Positions 57,401-64,000 of a stretch of 64,000 bases of DNA are shown in pieces. The notes beneath the pieces were generated by a model that was not told the DNA's origin, did not search any database, and worked only from the letters and a program-made list of their open reading frames with translations. Numbering within the stretch: the first letter of the stretch is position 1; each line of letters opens with the position of its first letter. The DNA is taken from positions 26,648,409-26,712,408 of the forward strand of contig NC_060065.1 of NCBI RefSeq assembly GCF_020283565.1. The letters run 5' to 3'. Source of the DNA: Trifolium pratense (lineage: Eukaryota; Streptophyta; Magnoliopsida; Fabales; Fabaceae). The position numbers were made by a program, and so were the translations under genes.

Positions 57401-59547
57401 CCTTTCCCAATCTAGTTATGGTAGGTTGTTCACAGTTTATAGTTCAAGACTTATAGTTTTCTCGCATTTGAGAACAATTCTCAATTTGTACCAATACAGA
57501 AACTCCTTTCTGAAAATCTTGTCCTTCATAAGGACAACTTAATATGTATTGTATTTCGAAATTCTAATTACAAAGATATGTAAGATATTATGACTAAATC
57601 ATATTTAATTTGGTCTTTAATTAAATACGCTCCCTCACTATTTTACTCAAAACAAATGACCCTCGACATTTGATTCGGAAAATCCCGTTGGAAGATTTTC
57701 TAGTGAGAATGAGATCCATATTTCACTTCGTTTTAAGTCAGCGTTGGGCTGATTACACAAAACTTAGTTATTTAGGTAGGAAACTCCTTCCCAATTGTAT
57801 CTCATACAACTCTCATATCCTTTCTATTGGGTGAATAACACTTATTCTAATCCATCATATGGAATAACCCAATACTTGCTTCTAAAGTCATATAATCTTA
57901 TTATATTTTCTTTAGTTAAGTTAGACCCATTAAATAGCGATCGGATAAATAAATTACCTCACCGCAACTTATCAATATTGACAATGCACTTCGCGTTGGC
58001 AAAACCTACATTGATCGATATTGATCTTGAAGGGCGCTATTCGTTGGAAAGCAATAAAACTTAATATTAATTCCTTTGAGGGCTTTTATAATTAATTTGA
58101 TCTCACCTTACCACGGCTTACATACAATGATGTCACTCCATACATAACATGCATCAACATACATAATATAATAAAATGAAACAGTTATGGCCCATAGCGC
58201 ATTTGTTCTCCCAAGCCAATGAGAGAACCTAATCTAACCTAAAACGATCTATACTTCTCCAAGCATGATCTCCAAGGTTGACCTCCATTGTTCTTCTTCT
58301 TCATAATATTACATAATAATATAAAAGAATACTCGTTTTACATACGAGGGAGTGGATGAGAAGAGAATATAGAGAATAGAGATAAGGCACGACACGCAGG
58401 CCGTATTTAAAAACCAAATGCAATAAAATAAATAAACTAAGGCCATAACCGATCATCAAATATAATAATAACAAACAAACTTTATTATTATTAAAGTCTC
58501 ATAATTAATTAAATCCGGCGATTGATCAAATCAGGTAAGTTTGATTCAAATATTTAATTCACAATTAAATATTTCGAATCAAAATTTGCTAAAATAAATA
58601 ACATTATTTTAAAGTAGAATTAAATCTTTTGACAATTCTCCAAATATGGAAAATTATTTAATCAAAACCTTTTTGAATAAAATATTTCCAAAATTGGTAA
58701 TATTATCTTTTAAAACAATTTTAAAAGATATTTCTAGAGATTTGAAACGATTTCATAATTAAATATATTTGTCAAATATGGAAAATTATTTAATCAAAAC
58801 CCTTTTGAATAAAATATTTCCAAAATTGATGATATTATCTTTTAAAACAATTTTAAAAGATATTTCTAGAATTTTGAAACGATTTCAAAATTAAATATAT
58901 TTATCATCTACTTTTCGCATCAACACTTGATACGTTTTGCAAATCCTAATTTTAATGACACAACATTTGTGCAACCCTTTCATGCCGTCAAAATTCCTTA
59001 TGACCAAATTCAATCCAATTGATCAACATGTCATTGTTTCACCATACAAATGTCGGATTCCGAAACAAATGAACACGGCTCGCTTTAATTGAATAACTTT
59101 CATAATAATTTTAACGAAATTACTAACGGTATATCACATACACCATTTTGCATTACGGTTACTTATATCATATATAAGTTTATGGCCGTTCTTGATTGTG
59201 TAACCTTAGGACAATTAACATATCGCATGCTTCACCATACAAGTGTCGGATTCCGAAGCCGTTTCAATGTTAATTACCCAATTCATACACAAAACTTACA
59301 TCACATGTAAGTATTGACCGTTCTTGTTCGTGTAACCTTAGGACAATCAACATATCGCATGCTCCACCATACAAGTGTCGGATTCCGGAGCCGTTTCAAT
59401 GTTAATCATCCAATTTATACACAAACAACCGTCAAATTTTAATTACTCGATTTTAATCTTTTATTAACTGTTTTAATCATATTAAAACTGAATTCATGAA
59501 TTTAAACAAACATCAATTCATGGTTTCGTAAGTGGCTCTGATACCAC
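54470..59547 (-). other. Internal region of the Copia-type element
   Basis: AT-rich and almost devoid of coding capacity apart from the 54484-54566 pol relic. Close to the 5' LTR (minus sense) are two tandem repeats: a 122-bp duplication (58651-58772, 58773-58894, starting CAAATATGGAAAATT) and a ~133-bp duplication (units near 59186 and 59319, containing CACCATACAAGTGTCGGATT, with a third partial match at 59041). Confidence 0.75.
59530..59547 (-). other. Primer-binding site (initiator-Met tRNA type)
   Basis: The minus strand directly after the LTR end reads GTGGTATCAGAGCCACTT. TGGTATCAGAGC is the classical primer site of plant Copia elements and fixes the element's orientation as minus. Confidence 0.9.
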
Positions 59548-61087
59548 TGAAGGAAAATTGATACGATAAAAGCAGCGGAATTTTAAAATTTTCTTTTTGT
59601 GATCCTTACGAATGGTCATGAATTGTGTTTAGAGTTTTACCTTTTGGTTCGAAAACTCCCTTTAAATCATGAACGGCTATCGAACACTTCGAATCACGAA
59701 CAAGGTCACGAACAAGAACCTCGAACCGTCACGAACAAGGTCACCACCAATTCACCAACGAATTTGATCACAAGCGTTAAAGGTATAACGCCTCTAGCCA
59801 GTCCACACGAACAACAACCTTCAATGGAGTGCTAGCTCCAATGGTTTGAAGGGTTAGGAGAAAGGAGGCACAAAATAAGGATTAGGGTTTTTCACAAAAA
59901 CTCTAGAAAGGTGATTAGGGTTTCTCAAGAGAGGAGAGAACAAAGGCTCATGAGAATGAGTAACAAAAGTGTGTCACTTTTTCTCCTTACCACAAGGGTT
60001 CTATTTATAGAACCACTTGCCATGGCAAAATTACACTAAAGCCCTTTTAACTAAATGGGCTATAGTGGGCGCCGTTCTCATGTAAATATGTCTAGTACAT
60101 ATTTGCACCCCCTTCTTGCTACATCATACCATATGATGTAATGCTCATTTTAATTACCATAATACCCTTATCATATTTCCTTATTTCTCCAAGGTGCACC
60201 GTACCTTACGGTGTTCCAATCTCACTAGATTGTTCTTATGTGTGTGACCCTGTAGGTTTCCGTAACATTGACAATTATAATAAATCACTATTTATTACAA
60301 TAAACAGTGAGCGGTATCTAGCAACACATCACTGCTACTCAAGTTACGAGAAATTAACATGTGATCTAAACATAACCTCTTGTGATAATATCAGTGTGTA
60401 TAATTACCCCTTTGCCCTTTATGTCTATATTGAACACAAAACATACTTGGTGTCATCTTTGTCCAGTTCAATATTGGGCCCATGACATTTATCCTGTTGT
60501 GCAGGATTGGCAAATTCCATCTAGGTCACTACTGTCCCTCAGCATGCTTTGTGAAGTACCCATCAACTGCCTTTATGGTTATCCTGTTACGGACAACGTT
60601 AGATCAGCAACAAAGTGCTTGACTCCACATCTAGGGTACAAAGTGGTTTCAGGTCTAAGGGCGATTTACACCATTATCACCATGAGAGTAACTTGTGACA
60701 CTTTGCATAACTTTGCATGTAGTACTCTCATAGCGGGTCAATCCAGTATAAATATTACTCCTAATATTTATACCTACGTCAAGACTTGATAACTCCTTAT
60801 CCCATGATCCATGAGATGTGATCATCAGTCTATCTTCATAATAGTCTTTATGCTTTAAGGTTATCCCCTTTACCTTAAAGCTCGACTACGGATACTTTAA
60901 GAATAGTGTCCTTATGTTTAATATTATCTCATGATTAAGTCACACTTAATTATTAAACGGACTTTCTATTCTAGGGACTTCATTATTTTGCAACCTTACA
61001 AATATAATAAAGAAATGCCATATTTATATTCAAACTCCTAAAGCAAATACTATGAAAATAGATTGGCTCTTAGGGCTTACTCCAACA
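59548..61087 (-). repeat. 5' LTR of the Copia-type element (1540 bp)
   Basis: The partner of 52930-54469. In the sense (minus) direction it begins TGTTGGAGTAAGCCCTAAGA. Confidence 0.93.
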
Positions 61088-63775
61088 CGTCGAACTCTCG
61101 CTTAATGACTCTTTTATCGTGCCGTTTTGCTATTTTTTGTTTCAACGTTGCTTCCCGGAGAGCCGCGCCTTCTCGAAGTTCTTCCAAAAGGTCGAGCTCT
61201 TCTCTGAGCATGTCTTGATTATCCCCCCCTTCGAGAGGTATTTCTGTTCGGAATGAAGACGCCCCCGTCTCTACCGGGATTACTGCTTCTGTTCTGTATG
61301 TTAATCGGAAGGGCGTTTCTCCCGTCGTGGAGTGCGGGGTTGTTCGGTAGGACCAGAGTACGCTGTGTAGTTCCTCTGTCCATTTACCCTTTGCTTCGTC
61401 TAATCTCCTCTTAAGTCCTCGTAATATGACCCTGTTCGCGGCCTCAGCTTGACCGTTTGTTTGAGGGTGTTCGACAGAGGTAAAATGTTGGGTTGTGCCT
61501 ATCCTCGCCATAAATTCTCGCATTTTCTTGTCTGTGAATTGAGTCCCGTTATCTGTAACGACAACTTGGGGGATCCCAAATCGTGCAAGTATGTTGCGTT
61601 TGAAGAATCGCAGCACGTTGAACGTTGTGATGCTGGCGAGGGGTTCGGCTTCGATCCATTTTGTGAAGTAGTCGACAGCTACTATCAGGTATTTATTTTG
61701 TCCTGCTGCCGTAGGAAACGGTCCTAGGAGGTCCATCCCCCACCAAGAAAACGGCCACGGGGACGAGAGCGTCTTTAGCTCGTTCGGAGGGGCCAAGTGC
61801 ATATCCCCGTGAAGTTGGCATTTGTCGCATTTTTTGACATGCTCTTTTGCGTCTGCTTGCATGGTAGGCCAGTAGAATCCTGCTCGCAAGGCCTTTCTGG
61901 CCAAGGAGCGTCCACCGATGTGTTGACCGTTTATTCCTTCGTGGATTTCGCTGAGGATCGAGGTTACCTCGCTTTCCTCGACGCACCTCAGCAGAGGGAT
62001 GGAAAATCCTCGGCGATACATTTTCCCATTTAGGATTACGTATGCGCAGGCTCTTCTTTTGACCTTAGCTGCCTCTTTCTTGTCAATCGGGAGGTTTCCT
62101 GTGTTCAAAAATTCGAACACGGGTGTCATCCAGCTGTCAGCGTTGATTTCGCATATCAGGAATACCTCGGAGGGTTTCGCTATGCTTGGCTTGGATAGCG
62201 TTTCCTGAATAAGCGATTGATTTCCGCCCTTCTTTTTCTTGGTGCTGGCGAGCTTTGATAAGATATCTGCTCTTGCATTATGCTCACGAGGAACATGTTT
62301 GACTTCGGTGTGCTTGAATTTAGTTAATTTTTCTTTGATCAAGTTTAAATATTCTGTGAGTCGTTCGTCTTTTGTTTGGTATTCTCCGGCTATTTGTGAT
62401 GCGACGAGTTGCGAGTCTGTGAATATCTTAATCTCCTCGGCTTCCATATCATGTGCCAACCGTAATCCCGCCAAGAAGGCTTCGTATTCGGCTTGGTTGT
62501 TTGTGGTTGGAAAGGTGAGCTCGAGTGAAACTTCTATGAGTACTCCTTCGCTGTTTTCGAGCATTATTCCTGCACCACTCCCTTGTGAATTCGAGGATCC
62601 GTCCACGAAGATGGTCCATTTGTTTTTATCCGGGGTAGATGGTGTGGTCATCTCGGCTACGAAGTCTGCTAGCACTTGGGCTTTTAAAGCCTTTCTGCTT
62701 TCGAAAAAGATTTCAAATTCGGACAACTCGAGCGACCATTTTAGCATTCGTCCTGTCATATCTGGCCTCGCAAGGAGTTGCTTAATCGGTTGATCGGTTC
62801 GAACAACGATGGAGTGAGCTAAGAAATAATGTCTTAATTTCCTCGCGGCCATGACTACTGCTAAGGCCGTTTTTTCAATCTGTAAGTACCGGAGTTCGGG
62901 TCCTTGCAGGGCCTTACTCACAAAATAGACGGGTTTTTGCCCTTGCTCGGTTTCTCTGATGAGAACGGCGCTGATGGCCTCCGATGCTACGGCGAGGTAA
63001 AGGTATAGGGTTTCCCCTTCGTTAGGTCGCGTTAGGACTGGGGGTTCGGATAATGCTTGTTTTAAGTGTTGTAGCGCGCCCTCGCATTCCTTCGTCCATT
63101 CGAATGCGGATTCTTTTCGAAGTAATTTGAATAAGGGTAGCGCGTGTTGAGCGGATTTTGCGACAAAACGAGATAAGGCTGTGAGCATCCCAATTAGCGA
63201 TTGGATTGATTTCTTCGAGTCCGGTGTAGGAAATTCAAAAAAATGCTCTGCATTTATCGGGGTTAGCTTCGATTCCTCTTTCGGTTAAGTAGAATCCGAG
63301 GAATTTCCCAGATTTTACGCCGAACGTGCATTTTTCAGGATTAAATCTCATATTGTACTTTCTCGCTTGGTCGAACACTCTTTTCAGATGGGATGTATGA
63401 TCGACTTCCTCTTCGGATTTGACGATCATATCATCCATGTAGACTTCGAGCATGTCACCGATTTCATTATTGAAGACTTTGTTCATCATCCTTTGGTATG
63501 TGGCGCCCGCGTTTTTAAGCCCGAAAGGCATTACGTTGTAATAATAATTACCGGATTCGGTCATAAACGCTGTTTTCTTTTTATCGATTTCAGCCATTTT
63601 TATTTGATTATAACCCGAGTACGCGTCCATAAACGATAGTAATTTAAATCCTGATGAATTATCTACTAATTTGTCTATGTTAGGTAAAGGGTAAGTGTCT
63701 TTAGGGCAAGCCTTATTAAGATCGGTATAATCAACACACATGCGCCATTTTCCATTCGATTTCTTAACAAGTACA
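61088..63775 (-). pseudogene. Tat-2 pol: RT, RNase H1, second RNase H, integrase (interrupted)
   Basis: Minus strand. RT (63775-63240): [45 protein letters not shown] and YMDDMIVKS. One extra T in a seven-T run near 63240 breaks the frame after DKCRAFF. The next frame (63188-61088 in phase) has RNase H1 (LYLAVASEAISAVL), the second Tat-type RNase H (WTIFVDGSSNSQGSGAGI, NNQAEYEAFLAGL, FTDSQLV, HVPREHNARAD), the HHCC finger (HEGINGQH...CDKCQLHG) and the integrase core with D (WWGMDLLGPF), D (VVTDNGTQF) and E (QTNGQAEAAN). Apart from the T insertion and two nested LTR elements the catalytic residues are all present. Confidence 0.92.
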
Positions 63776-64000
63776 TGAAGGAAAATCGTGTTTAAAACAG
63801 AGTGTAAAATGCAGCGGAAATTAAAATTTTCCTTCGATGGATCCTTGCGAATGGACATGATCAGGGTTTAGGTTATTACCTTTGAAGAACAATTCCTCGA
63901 TTCTGAATTGATCACAAGCACCGCACGATCGCAGCACCTCTAACCGGTCCACACGAACAGTTTTCGTTCACCTCTTAGTGCTAGCTGCAAGACGACGGTA
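63776..64000 (-). mobile_element. LTR of another Copia-type element, cut by the window end
   Basis: Starts TGAAGGAAAATCGTG in the middle of the Tat-2 RT domain. It shares blocks with the 52930 LTR: TGAAGGAAAAT, GCAGCGGAA.TTAAAATTTTCCTT, GATCCTT.CGAATGG.CATGA and GGTCCACACGAACA/AGTCCACACGAACA. It is therefore a related but distinct family in the same orientation. The other end is not visible. Confidence 0.75.

Larger units (their letters stand above)
52930..61087 (-). mobile_element. Copia-type LTR element, mostly non-coding, nested in Tat-2 pol
   Basis: Two 1540-bp direct repeats flank 5.1 kb, with a perfect 5-bp duplication CGTCG (52925-52929, 61088-61092). In minus orientation the LTR reads TGTTGGAGTAAGCC...ATTTTCCTTCA, then TGGTATCAGAGCC (initiator-Met primer site). 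A purine tract AGTGGGAGATT precedes the 3' LTR. No long frame exists inside. A 27-codon relic at 54566-54484 reads PLTKPLAQLKRDGHTKSIGI and ends DWL-stop, the C-terminal signature of Copia pol. It is a large non-autonomous derivative that must have been mobilised in trans. Confidence 0.9.
47719..64000 (-). mobile_element. Tat-2: second Tat-lineage element, 5' end beyond the window
   Basis: Sense strand is minus. From left to right: 3' LTR (47719-48185), purine tract, two plus-strand accessory genes, pol end (52740), a nested Copia-type element (52930-61087), the bulk of pol (61088-63775), then another nested LTR. gag and the 5' LTR must lie beyond 64000. Dual RNase H domains in pol and the antisense genes place it in the Tat lineage, but it is clearly a different family from Tat-1. 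Confidence 0.88.

Noticed and set aside
62239..62793. 184-codon plus-strand frame
   Set aside because: Shadow of the Tat-2 pol coding strand; pol on the minus strand explains the sequence fully.
1..64000. CRISPR arrays, bacterial operons, organelle insertions
   Set aside because: None seen; direct repeats here are plant satellites, LTRs and segmental duplications, and no organellar gene sequence was recognised.

Overview
This is plant nuclear DNA: AT-rich, with GT-AG introns, TATAAATA promoters, telo-box (AAACCCTAA) leaders, Ty3/Gypsy Tat-lineage and Ty1/Copia-type LTR retrotransposons, an L1-type LINE and many hAT and Mutator-like MITEs. A papilionoid legume is my best guess from the style of the F-box and nodulin-like genes and the repeats; that is an inference. 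No functional single-copy host gene is intact. There is one 50-N assembly gap (13282-13331).

Layout. (1) 1-3490: a large inverted-repeat element whose arms both carry a tRNA-like module, with a 4 x ~178 bp tandem repeat inside. (2) 3620-28090: a segment present three times (A 3620-11975, B 17510-24077, C 24078-28090). It has exon-like blocks, a telo-box leader and, in A, a 15-unit, ~194-bp tandem array whose units contain a perfect 9-bp-stem hairpin. Between A and B lies a nodulin-like MFS transporter gene (minus strand, 13414-16489), broken near its C-terminus by a 1.36-kb Mutator-like MITE. Two identical 544-bp hAT elements (16768, 27132) and one older hAT (26217) are inserted here. (3) 28349-29505: an F-box/LRR pseudogene. 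(4) 29680-47570: an L1-type LINE (minus) split by a 14.2-kb Tat element (Tat-1, 30089-44318, GTATC target duplication) and by a hAT MITE. (5) 47719-64000 and beyond: a second Tat element (Tat-2, minus, 5' end outside the window), whose pol gene is split by an 8.2-kb Copia-type element with 1540-bp LTRs (52930-61087, CGTCG duplication) and again by a related LTR at 63776.

Most interesting content: both Tat elements carry, between pol and the 3' LTR, genes on the opposite strand to gag-pol with their own TATA boxes, introns or poly(A) signals. Each has (a) a ~110-residue acidic, serine-rich protein with a SUMO-interaction-like motif and (b) a long protein made of a globular N-terminal domain plus a C-terminal coiled coil. 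The N-terminal domain is plant-mobile-domain-like in Tat-1 (five exons, ~1135 codons) and Transposase_28 ('putative gypsy type transposon')-like in Tat-2 (two coding exons plus a 5'UTR intron, ~641 codons). The order of the two genes is reversed between the elements. This looks like a modular antisense accessory cassette of Tat retrotransposons.
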